Source: Thalassolituus sp006212115 (GTDB lineage Bacteria > Pseudomonadota > Gammaproteobacteria > Pseudomonadales > Oceanobacteraceae). Taken from it: a stretch of DNA of 64,000 nt. Below, piece by piece: positions 27,888-36,281 of the stretch (positions are counted from its first letter, which is position 1; the number at the start of each line of letters is the position of its first letter). The notes beneath the pieces are model-generated. The model was not told the origin of the DNA. It made no database searches and saw only the letters and a list, made by a program, of their open reading frames with translations. The translations under genes and the position numbers were made by a program. The stretch is taken from NCBI RefSeq assembly GCF_040372045.1, contig NZ_BAABWH010000008.1. One strand, given 5' to 3'.

Positions 27888-27902
27888 GCGATGAGTCATC
27901 GC
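27888..27902. promoter_or_regulatory. Perfect 15-base palindrome before the cytochrome-lipoprotein gene
   Basis: GCGATGA-G-TCATCGC sits directly before the ribosome binding site (GGAG) of the gene starting at 27914. It could be an operator or an RNA hairpin affecting initiation. Confidence 0.45.
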
Positions 27903-27913
27903 AGGAGTTGTAA

Positions 27914-30199
27914 ATGAAACGTATCATTTACCTTATATTGGTTGTATTGAGCTCTTTTATTCTTGCTGCGTGTAAAAATTCATACGAAGGAGAGCTCTCT
28001 GGCAGCACAGTCACCGACGATATCCAATTAGAAGATGGCACTTTAATCAATATTGCTGGCCAGCAGGCGTATAACGAGCAATGTGCCAATTGCCATGCTC
28101 CCGACGGAAACGGAACATCTGCGGGTACCTCTTTGATAGGGTGTGCTACTTGCGGAGATCTTGCAGAACTCACGTCTCTTATCGAACGCACTATGCCTAT
28201 CGGCAACCCTGCTAGTTGCTCCGGAGCCTGCGCTTCTGATACCGCAGAGTATATTTTTTACGCTTTTAATGTTCAGGACATCGAAGAAGCAGATGTAACT
28301 TCAATGGATATCCAGCTTGAGGATGCGGGAGTAACGTTGCGTCGCGCGAGTCTTCAGCTATCCGGCGCATTGCCTACTGCAACCGCTCTGGCGGCCGCTG
28401 AAGTCTCTGAAGAGGCTCTTAGTGCAGCGCTAGATGGCGTGTTGAATACAGATACGTTCTATGAAATTCTGCTCGAGATTTTCAATAAGAAATTTTTGAC
28501 GGATAAGTATCTTACCGCAATATCTGGTCGTGGCAGTATGCTTGATCTACTTGATGAAGCTGATTATCCAAACAAGCTCTGGTACAAGCAGTTTTCAAGT
28601 GATGCGATGATGCTTTGCTCCTTAGATAACGTGAATGATGCAATCACGAAAGAGCCCTTGGAGTTGGTCCGGCATATTGCAATAAATGATTTGCCTGCGA
28701 CTGATTTGGTGACTGCAGACTATACGATGGTCAATTGGTATAGCATGCAGTCGTATGGTGCAGAGCTGGTGAACGCCTCTGATTCGTTCAGAGTAATCGA
28801 CCATGCGGTCTGCTCAGATGGGGATGAGGCTGTTTATTACGATCCCTCCCATTTCTTGCCAGCTAGAATAACACACGATCTTGAGTTCGAGGCTGGAGGT
28901 ATCCTTCATGCCGGCGTGCTCACTATGCCTGCCTTTCTCAACAGATATCCAACAACTGAAACCAATGTAAACCGCCATCGTGCGCGCACGATTTATGACT
29001 ATTTCCTGGATACTGACATCATGGCGATTAACGGTGCTGGCGAAGGCGCCATGAACGGTGTGGGTGTTGGTGACATACCGACGATGACGGATCCGACTTG
29101 TTTCGTTTGTCACAATGTCATGGACCCTGTCTCTTCTCTGTTTCAGAACTGGACAGCCACAGGCCGGTATATCCGGGCGAACAGAAATGATGACAATGTT
29201 TGGGATACAGACACGATTCTGGCTCCTGGTTTTAACGGGCAGCAGTTTGAAGGTGGCTCATCGGGTGCTATGGGGTCGGAGGGGATGTTGCAATGGTTGG
29301 GGCAGGCCCTCGTTGATGACTCTCGATATCAGCGAGCAATCGTGAAAATTGTGTACGAAGGTTTATTTGGACAAGATCTTCTGTTGAGTCCTTCGGATAC
29401 TTCGACCGAAGCGGAGAAAGAAGCCTTTAATCAACAACGTAGATGGATCAATGAGTTGTCGGCTAGCCTGGTTGAGAATGATTGGAACTTAAAAGTTGTG
29501 GTTAAAGCAATGCTGATGTCGCCTTATTATCGTGCTACTTCCTTTGAGGCAGTTGATGGTGGGATAGTAGGTCACTTGGGAGCCACTCAGCGCCTTTCTC
29601 CTCTGGCGTTGCAACGTAAGCTTACGGCGGCACTTGGCTTTGCATGGGATGAATTCTGGAGTATGGACAGTCAGCTGATGTATGGCGGTATCAATTCTGA
29701 TGACGTCACTGAAGCATTGAATGAGCCGAGCGGCCTTGCAGATGCGCTTCATCAACGCATGGCTGTAGAGATGGGGTGTCGTGCAACATCGTACGACTTT
29801 GCGCTAGAAAGCGAGCAGCGTAAGTTATTTCCAAATATCGAATACGACATGTTGCCGTTTGATCCGGTGGAGGAAACTCCATTGCCAGCGAATATTGCTG
29901 CGATCAAAACAGCTATTGCCGATCTTCACTGGCGTTTATATGGCTTAAGAGTTGATGTGAATAGCGATGAGGTTGATCAAGCCTACGATCTCTATTACAG
30001 AGTTTTGACGCAGTATCGTGAGATAAATCCGGGACGATTCTTAAGCTGCAGAGCGACGAGGGAGTATCTTCAGGACGGTAGCCAAGGTGACTTACTGCCG
30101 GAGGATCAGAGGTTGGAATTTGATTCCAGTTACAACGTTCAGGCATGGACAGCGCTAATGGTTTATCTGCTTTCCGATTTCCGTTTTATATACGAATGA
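27914..30199 (+). CDS. Cytochrome-type lipoprotein with DUF1588-like C-terminal part
   Basis: 761-aa exported lipoprotein: signal with lipobox (FILAAC, Cys20), then a class I cytochrome-like haem site CANCH (Cys57-Cys60-His61). A second CxxCH (CFVCH, residues 396-400) lies in TDPTCFVCHNVMDPVSSLF, the pattern of the planctomycete-type cytochrome domains (PSCyt3/DUF1588: 'C..CH..MDP'). An intermediate CATCG lacks the His. The rest is acidic and helical with no assigned activity. The likely location is the periplasmic side of a membrane, with one or two covalent haems. It is followed after 10 bases by a DUF1501 protein, a pairing seen widely in genomes but of unknown role. Confidence 0.7.
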   Translation: MKRIIYLILVVLSSFILAACKNSYEGELSGSTVTDDIQLEDGTLINIAGQQAYNEQCANCHAPDGNGTSAGTSLIGCATCGDLAELTSLIERTMPIGNPASCSGACASDTAEYIFYAFNVQDIEEADVTSMDIQLEDAGVTLRRASLQLSGALPTATALAAAEVSEEALSAALDGVLNTDTFYEILLEIFNKKFLTDKYLTAISGRGSMLDLLDEADYPNKLWYKQFSSDAMMLCSLDNVNDAITKEPLELVRHIAINDLPATDLVTADYTMVNWYSMQSYGAELVNASDSFRVIDHAVCSDGDEAVYYDPSHFLPARITHDLEFEAGGILHAGVLTMPAFLNRYPTTETNVNRHRARTIYDYFLDTDIMAINGAGEGAMNGVGVGDIPTMTDPTCFVCHNVMDPVSSLFQNWTATGRYIRANRNDDNVWDTDTILAPGFNGQQFEGGSSGAMGSEGMLQWLGQALVDDSRYQRAIVKIVYEGLFGQDLLLSPSDTSTEAEKEAFNQQRRWINELSASLVENDWNLKVVVKAMLMSPYYRATSFEAVDGGIVGHLGATQRLSPLALQRKLTAALGFAWDEFWSMDSQLMYGGINSDDVTEALNEPSGLADALHQRMAVEMGCRATSYDFALESEQRKLFPNIEYDMLPFDPVEETPLPANIAAIKTAIADLHWRLYGLRVDVNSDEVDQAYDLYYRVLTQYREINPGRFLSCRATREYLQDGSQGDLLPEDQRLEFDSSYNVQAWTALMVYLLSDFRFIYE

Positions 30200-30209
30200 G
30201 GTGCCGATC

Positions 30210-31565
30210 ATGAGACGTCGAACTTTTTTGAAAAACGTCGCTGCAAGTGGTCTTGCGATCAACATGCCACTCATTAGTGGTAATGCGCATGCGTTGTCGA
30301 CACCTCAGAAGAAACTTATCGTTATTCAGGCAGACGGTGGATGGGATCCAACCTCTTTCTGTGATCCGAAGGGCCTTAACTTGGCTTACGGTGATAAGTC
30401 CGCCTGGCATTCGGGATCTACTAATTCAGTCGCCCTCAATACGTCTAAGGCTCTGGGGGATATTCGCTGGACCGATATGCCAGAAATCCCAGGGATGGAA
30501 TCGACAGACGCTGTACGCATTCAGGGTCAGATAGACGGATTCTTCACCACTTATGGATCCCGGATGACGGTTATCAATGGCATTGATACGTCAACCAACA
30601 ACCATGATGTTGGTAAGAGGTATATGTGGTCCGGAAATCTAGACGTTAGCCATCCTTCGTTGGCCGCGTTCTATGCGGGGGCAGTAGCCCCGAATCTACC
30701 GCTAGCGTTTATGAGCAACGGCGGCTTTGATTACACCGCATCGGTAGTTGCGCGAGCCCGCGCTAAAAGTCCCGGTTTGATATCAGATGTCGCTGAACCA
30801 AACGTCACCTACGGTGGACGGAATTTCTTACATGTTGATGGTGATACGGATGTGTACGCGGAGATCCTTGCTTCACAACAACAAAGATTATCGAATCAAC
30901 TTGCGTCGGAGCCACTAGAGAGGCGTAGGGCTCAGATGGGACAGTTGTTTGGTGTGCGTAGCAGTGAAGCCGACCTGGGGGCTATCTCTCCCTACCTAGC
31001 GGATATTCAGGCGAACGTTTTACCTGATGATCATTGGAACTCAGAGCGGGCAGATTACTTTAAGTCGCAGGCGCAGTTAGTTGCCGCCGCTATGAAGGCG
31101 GAACTGGCGGTCAGTGCGAACCTTTACATGATAGGTTTCGATACACACGATAATCATGATGCCCGAGCCTATCCTTTGATGGGCGACCTTTGCGAGGGCA
31201 TACATTACCTGATGGTGTTGCTGGAGTACTTGGGCATCAGTGACCAGGTAACGGTGGTTGTGGGGTCTGATTTCGGACGCGTCCCTTATTACAACCGTAG
31301 TCAAGGTAAGGACCACTGGCCCGTGACCAGCATGCTGGTTATGCAGGGGGAGAGCGCTTCCACTGGAGGGCGCGTGTACGGTGCGTCGACCGACGATTTC
31401 AATCTTAGCCGTATAAATCAGCAGACTGGTTTACCAGACGATGGTGGACTAATTCTGGAAGCGAGCCACGTGAATCAGGAGTTGCGCAAGCTGATGGGAG
31501 TCGCCAACCACCCCCTGGCTCAGCTATTTTCGCTTCCAGAGTCTGGGTTTGACATATTCGGTTAA
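30210..31565 (+). CDS. Tat-exported DUF1501 (alkaline-phosphatase-like fold) protein
   Basis: 451-aa protein with a twin-arginine signal (MRRRTFLKNVAASGLAINMP) and the family's first strand KLIVIQADGGWDPTSFCDP. Later come NGIDTSTNNHDVGKRYMWSG and a C-terminal VVVGSDFGRVPYYNRSQGKDHWP, typical of DUF1501 (distant sulfatase/phosphatase-like fold). A reaction is not established. ATG 30210 has GAGGTG ahead; the frame opens three codons earlier. It is co-transcribed with the cytochrome lipoprotein and probably acts with it in the periplasm. Tat export fits a protein folded around metal in the cytoplasm. Confidence 0.8.
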   Translation: MRRRTFLKNVAASGLAINMPLISGNAHALSTPQKKLIVIQADGGWDPTSFCDPKGLNLAYGDKSAWHSGSTNSVALNTSKALGDIRWTDMPEIPGMESTDAVRIQGQIDGFFTTYGSRMTVINGIDTSTNNHDVGKRYMWSGNLDVSHPSLAAFYAGAVAPNLPLAFMSNGGFDYTASVVARARAKSPGLISDVAEPNVTYGGRNFLHVDGDTDVYAEILASQQQRLSNQLASEPLERRRAQMGQLFGVRSSEADLGAISPYLADIQANVLPDDHWNSERADYFKSQAQLVAAAMKAELAVSANLYMIGFDTHDNHDARAYPLMGDLCEGIHYLMVLLEYLGISDQVTVVVGSDFGRVPYYNRSQGKDHWPVTSMLVMQGESASTGGRVYGASTDDFNLSRINQQTGLPDDGGLILEASHVNQELRKLMGVANHPLAQLFSLPESGFDIFG

Positions 31566-31574
31566 TCACTGCAA

Positions 31575-31600
31575 TAAAAAAGAGAGCTTACGCTCCCTCT
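31575..31600 (-). terminator. Terminator for the His-rich protein gene
   Basis: On the minus strand AGGGAGC-GTAA-GCTCTCT (one G-U pair) is followed by TTTTTATT. It lies in the convergent gap between the DUF1501 gene and the His-rich gene. Confidence 0.6.
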
Positions 31601-31654
31601 GCAACACTACAATACGGTGTTAAATACAGACCTCGACTGCCTACTGAGGTCCAG

Positions 31655-31675
31655 CTCCTGATCTAGAATCAGGAG
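31655..31675. repeat. Perfect hairpin over the stop codon of the His-rich gene
   Basis: CTCCTGAT-CTAGA-ATCAGGAG gives an 8-bp stem with a 5-base loop. It includes the minus-strand TGA at 31669-31671. Confidence 0.6.
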
Positions 31676-31935
31676 TAATGCTCTTCGATGAACTTTCTGA
31701 AAAGAGAATAGAGCTCTTTCACGCTGTGTCCATGCACTTCAGTGATGGGCTTAGGGTCACAGAAGTCCTTATCGTGTTTGCCGCCGTGCTTACCACCACC
31801 ATGGTGCTTACCGCCGCTGTGATGACTGCCACTATCATGGTGCTTACCACCGTGATGACCGCCTCCAGCGTGAGCAGCCAATGGGGCTGACATCATTGCA
31901 ACTAGGGCAACTACTACAAGCTTACGAGTTAACAT
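31669..31935 (-). CDS. Small secreted His/Gly-rich protein
   Basis: 88-aa product with signal peptide (MLTRKLVVVALVAMMSAPLAAHA). The next ~40 residues are almost entirely Gly, His, Lys and Ser (GGGHHGGKHHDSGSHHSGGKHH and similar), and the protein ends in a short charged helix (KELYSLFRKFIEEHYS) after one Cys. The His content suggests binding of Ni, Zn, Cu or haem, or a matrix or adhesive role; none is proven. ATG 31935 has AAGGAGGCG ahead, a very strong ribosome binding site; the frame extends upstream but without a signal. It has its own terminator. Confidence 0.75.
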   Translation of the reverse strand: MLTRKLVVVALVAMMSAPLAAHAGGGHHGGKHHDSGSHHSGGKHHGGGKHGGKHDKDFCDPKPITEVHGHSVKELYSLFRKFIEEHYS

Positions 31936-32059
31936 AACGCCTCCTTGTGAACTCTCTGAATGTAGAGTTCGCGGCAAGTATATCAGAATGAGGTGGCCTG
32001 AAAAGACTATGGGGGTATGGTACACAGCAAACCTGTCTTAAGATTTACATTTGCGACAT

Positions 32060-32722
32060 TCAATCCAGCGGCAAAATGATGAAATCGGCGCCCTGATAAA
32101 CACCGGGCTCTATATATGTACGATTTCCCAGCTCAAGTTTCCCTTGAGAGACCGAGTGTCCATGGAAGATGGTGTCGATACCGCGAACGGTATGCTTGGC
32201 TTCTGAGCGGAAGTTGTTTCTCGACCAGAGGCATCGTTGTAACTCGTCGTCAGAGAAGTTATCGAAATCAGCCCAGTCGCGTCCTGGGAAGTCTGCGTGA
32301 ACAATCCCGTACTTACGGCCGGATGAAGACACAACCTCAATACCGACTGGCATAGATTCGATTTTCTCGAACCAGTGGTCCCAACGGTCTCTGGCTGCCG
32401 TTGTAATCCACTCGCCGCCATTTTGTATCCAGACCAGGCGGTCATTGCTGTTCTGGTGCTTCAGGCCCGAGAGCATAAGGTATTCGTGATTACCCATGAC
32501 AGAGAAGAACCAATCTTCATCCAGTAAATCCAGCGCCTGCGCAGACTCAGGGCCGCGGTCAATCAGATCGCCGACACAAATAAGCCGATCTTTTGACTTA
32601 TCGAAACTGATTGCTGTTAGCTGATCTTCGAGTTTTGAAACATGTCCATGGATATCGCCAACCACATAGTCCCGGCCGAGCTCGTTAACTGGCAGAACAA
32701 GTTTCGTGATATTGAACTTCAT
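32060..32722 (-). CDS. PPP-family metallophosphatase (Ser/Thr phosphatase PrpA/lambda type)
   Basis: 220-aa cytoplasmic enzyme with the PPP motifs in order: VGDIHGH (GDxHG), VGDLIDRGP (GDxxDRG), MGNHE (GNHE), and the C-terminal HxH parts (GIVHADFP, IFHGHS). Two-metal phosphatases of this group remove phosphate from Ser/Thr and sometimes Tyr or small molecules. It starts 24 bases before the stop side of the second ligase-like gene, so the two are in one minus-strand operon (ligase first). No Wzb-type phosphatase is present for either Wzc, so a role in resetting the kinases is worth considering but unproven. Confidence 0.88.
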   Translation of the reverse strand: MKFNITKLVLPVNELGRDYVVGDIHGHVSKLEDQLTAISFDKSKDRLICVGDLIDRGPESAQALDLLDEDWFFSVMGNHEYLMLSGLKHQNSNDRLVWIQNGGEWITTAARDRWDHWFEKIESMPVGIEVVSSSGRKYGIVHADFPGRDWADFDNFSDDELQRCLWSRNNFRSEAKHTVRGIDTIFHGHSVSQGKLELGNRTYIEPGVYQGADFIILPLD

Positions 32723-32746
32723 TGAGCAGTGTTACCTTGGAGGGGA

Positions 32747-34075
32747 TCAGACGTTTCTTCGATCCCTGTGAATTTTTCTTGGTGTCCAACGTGATATCGC
32801 AGAAAGCGCTAATACCAACATAAACATAAGGGCGTTGGCCGGTATCTGTAAGTTGAAATCCACTGTGGAGTGAATCATCAATGCAATAATGGCCATCATG
32901 CTGCCAAACCCAATACCCTTCGAGAAATGGCTATGCCGCTTACGCATTGCGTTTACGACATTCGAAAGAGCATAACCCACGACCCAGCAAAGCACCAGAA
33001 AAGCAGGAAGGCCAAATTCTGAAAGAAATTGAAGAATATCGTTGTGCGCATTGTTGTAAATGCGTGAAGTAACAACGGCTTCACTCTTCAACGATGGGTA
33101 AACGTGGGTGAATGTCCCGGAGCCGGTTCCAAATACTGGATATTCTTTCCATATATCAATAACGTCACGTGCAACTTCATCTCGGCTTTCCGTTTCCTGA
33201 CTGGATTCTTTCAGACGTTCAATAAGTTCATCTGCACCAAAATATGTGCCGACAATAGCCATATCAATGACCAGCATGCTACTCAGTAATATCACCGTTG
33301 AGCGGGTTTTGTAGCGCATAAAGTATAGTGCCATTACACCGGTGAGGATCATGCTAGCGAAGAATGCAGTATTGCCCATCCGCGAGCGGGTCATCACCAA
33401 GGCTATTACGATGATTGCAAGTAGTAGTCTCAGTAACACCTTTTTCCCCGTAAGCATGCTGAGAAACTGGAGAAAACGCTGTCTGATGTTGCCTGAGTAA
33501 TGGGAAGGGTTGGCGAGAATGTAACCGACTCCCAAAGCGAGTGCTACTTCCAGGTAGCCTGCCATGTGGTTTCTGTTTGTGAATGTGCCGGTTGCATTAC
33601 CCAGAAAGGCGGCTTTGGGTTGAAAAAAGCCCCATTCAACTTCACTGAGTACCATGAAGGTGCCGTACACAGCCTGAAGCGTCGCAGCGGCAATAACCGT
33701 CCATATAATTTGCTCTGTTCTTTCTCGGCTGTTAATGAGCAGAAGAGAGAGGCAGAGGAAGGCGGTGTAGCTGACTCCTTGATAGAAGGCGAGCCACGAA
33801 TCATATGGACTCAGGCTGGTGAACACTGCCTGCATGAGATTCCAGACCTGAATCACAATCAGCGCGATTATCAGCGAGCGAGATTTAACGAATGCAGTAG
33901 GTAGTCGGAGTTCCGGTAATTGATCCTCTGCTTGCTCTCGCAAGAGCCAGCGATAGTGCTGAGCAAGGAGCCAGAATATCCAGGCAGAAACCGCTAACCA
34001 CGCCCATTCAGTGTTGAGTCCGAAGGGTAGGGGTAATATGAACACTAAGCGTCGGAAGCTTTTCCATTCGCGCAT
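32747..34075 (-). CDS. O-antigen ligase / Wzy-type polytopic membrane protein (second copy)
   Basis: 442-aa paralogue of the gene at 5760-7124. It shares the start pattern (LPLPFGLNTEWAW against LPLPYGLVPDWAW), the TFTNRNHMAGYLEVALALG segment, RSRMGNTAFFAS, and the NAHNDILQFLSEFGLP motif, with ~10 membrane segments. As with the first copy, polymerase or ligase activity on lipid-linked glycans is expected. It lies on the minus strand and precedes the PPP phosphatase gene. The pair probably arose by duplication together with the Wza-Wzc-VpsP sets, one ligase per EPS region. Confidence 0.8.
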   Translation of the reverse strand: MREWKSFRRLVFILPLPFGLNTEWAWLAVSAWIFWLLAQHYRWLLREQAEDQLPELRLPTAFVKSRSLIIALIVIQVWNLMQAVFTSLSPYDSWLAFYQGVSYTAFLCLSLLLINSRERTEQIIWTVIAAATLQAVYGTFMVLSEVEWGFFQPKAAFLGNATGTFTNRNHMAGYLEVALALGVGYILANPSHYSGNIRQRFLQFLSMLTGKKVLLRLLLAIIVIALVMTRSRMGNTAFFASMILTGVMALYFMRYKTRSTVILLSSMLVIDMAIVGTYFGADELIERLKESSQETESRDEVARDVIDIWKEYPVFGTGSGTFTHVYPSLKSEAVVTSRIYNNAHNDILQFLSEFGLPAFLVLCWVVGYALSNVVNAMRKRHSHFSKGIGFGSMMAIIALMIHSTVDFNLQIPANALMFMLVLALSAISRWTPRKIHRDRRNV

Positions 34076-34356
34076 TGCAAATCCTTGATTCTGCTGAGCG
34101 CGAGTCTACCTAAAAAGCATTAAGAAAACGATAGTTCAGTATGAAAGGTTTTGCTTGTCATCTTTGTCCTGTAGGCGCCTTTTCAACTCACGTTTTTAAA
34201 ACATTTATAGGAGGGCTAGCGGGAAATTAGTATTCACCTGCCATTGTTGATTCTGTTGGAACTTAACAGGAGAAATTGTACGGGGATTTGTGTAAGGTAG
34301 GCCAGATTCGTCATATACGACAATCTCGCGCAAACTGAGGCATAAGGAAATCTGGT

Positions 34357-35364
34357 TTGAAGGTACAAAGTTCACCGGTCTCGCTTGACTACAAAGCAGG
34401 CCTGGCAGCTCTCGCGGCGTTGTTCATCTTGCTTTGTGATACTTGGGCCCTCGCTGGCATCTTTAATGACCAGGTGGCTTTGTTCCGATATATGAACTAT
34501 TTCGGTTACTACATGCCTATCTCGGCCTTTATTCTAGCTTTGGTTGCGGCCCTTCTGGTTCGTGGACTAGTCATCAGGATGCTACTGATCGTACTGGTTC
34601 TTCCTGCTTTGATAGTGCCCTACGCGCTCGCGTCCTTCTCATTCTCGGGGGGAGTATGGGAGCTTAGTCGGCTAGAAGGTGGTACAGAAATCAGTGTGAT
34701 CAGTTTTAGCAAAATGTCTCGTAATGAAGATTACGCCCGTATTGCTCAACTCCTGGACTGTTCGAAGAACGACATCATCCTTATGCAGGAAGCGATGGAT
34801 TTTGACGCCCTGCTAGAGCAAGCGCCTCAGGTTGCGGAATCCTGTAACTACTCGTTCACTGGTGGTGAATATAAGTCGCTAGTGTTACTCACGAAATTTC
34901 CGATCCTTTCGACAGTCGCTCACCGGACACATAACACCTTTACCATCGATGTAACTGGAGTGCCTGTTACCCTCATGACTGCGAGGGTAGATAAAAGCCT
35001 GAAGTCTGAAGGAGTCGAGCTGCAGAGTGGCCAGATTGCCGAAATCATAGCTGAATTGCCGGATAATGCGCCTGTTGTCGTTGCTGGTGACTTCAACTCA
35101 ACACCACACAATGCCACCATCTACAGAATGAAAGAAGCAATGGCCTACGCCGCGCCAGAAGGACTGATGTTTTCTACTTTCACTTTCCCAGCAGAGGGTC
35201 GTTGGTATGCAAGTCTCGGCGCGCTGATTCGAATTGACCATATTTTTTACCGTGGGCTTAGCCTTCACTCCAGTCGTGTACTAGATGATAGCTATGGCTC
35301 CGATCATTTTCCCGTGAGAGCAGTCTTTACTGTGCCTGATACCCTGGAGGGGAGCGATGAGTAA
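34357..35364 (+). CDS. Membrane-anchored endonuclease/exonuclease/phosphatase (EEP) family protein
   Basis: 335-aa protein with three N-terminal hydrophobic helices (to about residue 95) and a C-terminal EEP domain. Motifs are LMQEAMDF (metal Glu), VVAGDFNST (GDFN), IRIDHIFYRG and GSDHFPVRA (SDH). The fold covers DNases, phosphodiesterases and inositol phosphatases; the domain probably faces the periplasm, so a nucleic-acid or phospho-glycan/lipid substrate outside the cytoplasm is plausible. The start is a TTG at 34357 with AAGGAAA ahead. It overlaps the next GT2 gene by 8 bases and so leads the region II operon. Confidence 0.8.
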   Translation: MKVQSSPVSLDYKAGLAALAALFILLCDTWALAGIFNDQVALFRYMNYFGYYMPISAFILALVAALLVRGLVIRMLLIVLVLPALIVPYALASFSFSGGVWELSRLEGGTEISVISFSKMSRNEDYARIAQLLDCSKNDIILMQEAMDFDALLEQAPQVAESCNYSFTGGEYKSLVLLTKFPILSTVAHRTHNTFTIDVTGVPVTLMTARVDKSLKSEGVELQSGQIAEIIAELPDNAPVVVAGDFNSTPHNATIYRMKEAMAYAAPEGLMFSTFTFPAEGRWYASLGALIRIDHIFYRGLSLHSSRVLDDSYGSDHFPVRAVFTVPDTLEGSDE

Positions 35365-36280
35365 GCCGGAACTGAGTATTATTCTGGTTTCGTACAATAC
35401 GAAAGAGCACACGCTCAAAGCCTTGAATTCAGTATATGAGCAAACCCAGAATACTAACTTTGAAGTGATTCTGGTGGACAACGACTCGAAGGATGGCTCG
35501 TTGGAAGCCGTCCAGAAAGCTTTCCCCCAGGTTCAGGCATACGCTAGTGGTGGAAACCTCGGATTTGCAGGTGGTGTGCATTTTGGTGTTGATCGTTCCG
35601 TTGGGGATCTGATCCTGCTACTTAACCCAGATACCCTGGTGCTCGACGGTGCCATCGACAAGCTGCTGGCATTTTCAAAACAAAGACCGAAGGCTGGAAT
35701 CTGGGGCGGTGTCACGCTCAATAATGACCTCTCTCTCAACTCACAGCATGCCTGGGCGCGGCATGATCTAGGTACTTTGTTATTCAGTGCACTAGGGGTA
35801 AGCAAAATCTTCAGCAAAAGCTGTCTGTTTAACAAAGCCAATTACGGGTGTTGGAATCGCGATACCGTCAAAGAAGTCGATATTCTCTCTGGCTGTTTCT
35901 TTCTAACCACTCGAGAGCTTTGGAATGAACTCGGCGGTCTTGATACCAGTTTCTTCATGTACGCCGAAGAGGCTGACTATTGTCTGAAAGCTAAAAAACT
36001 TGGTTACCAACCAATCGTGACGCCAGATGCGAGGATTGTTCATCACGGTGGTATCAGTCACGCGAATCTCGCTGCGAAAGAGATCAAGCTGCTAAGAGGT
36101 AAGGTTGAGCTGATAAAGCGTCATGATAAGGGGTTACTGAAGTCGCTCTATATATCACTGATCTGGTTGTACTCATTTAACAAGGTCGTTGAAACTGCAG
36201 TGCTGAAACGTGGCTCAGTAGAGGCGGCAGAGTGGAAAAAGGTGTTTGAGGAACGTACTGTGTGGTTGAAGGGGTACTGA
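35357..36280 (+). CDS. Family 2 glycosyltransferase, rhamnosyltransferase (WbbL/RfbF)-like
   Basis: 307-aa cytoplasmic GT2 enzyme. SIILVSYNTKEHTLKALNSV and VILVDNDSKDGS form the nucleotide site. LLLNPDTLVL holds the N-P-D sequence typical of rhamnosyltransferase-type GT2. VDILSGCFFLTTRELWNELGGLD and MYAEEADYCLKAKKLGY (the E-E-x-D acceptor motif) complete it. Because the complete dTDP-L-rhamnose pathway lies downstream, transfer of rhamnose is a reasonable inference. Confidence 0.88.
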   Translation: MSKPELSIILVSYNTKEHTLKALNSVYEQTQNTNFEVILVDNDSKDGSLEAVQKAFPQVQAYASGGNLGFAGGVHFGVDRSVGDLILLLNPDTLVLDGAIDKLLAFSKQRPKAGIWGGVTLNNDLSLNSQHAWARHDLGTLLFSALGVSKIFSKSCLFNKANYGCWNRDTVKEVDILSGCFFLTTRELWNELGGLDTSFFMYAEEADYCLKAKKLGYQPIVTPDARIVHHGGISHANLAAKEIKLLRGKVELIKRHDKGLLKSLYISLIWLYSFNKVVETAVLKRGSVEAAEWKKVFEERTVWLKGY

Positions 36281-36281
36281 A

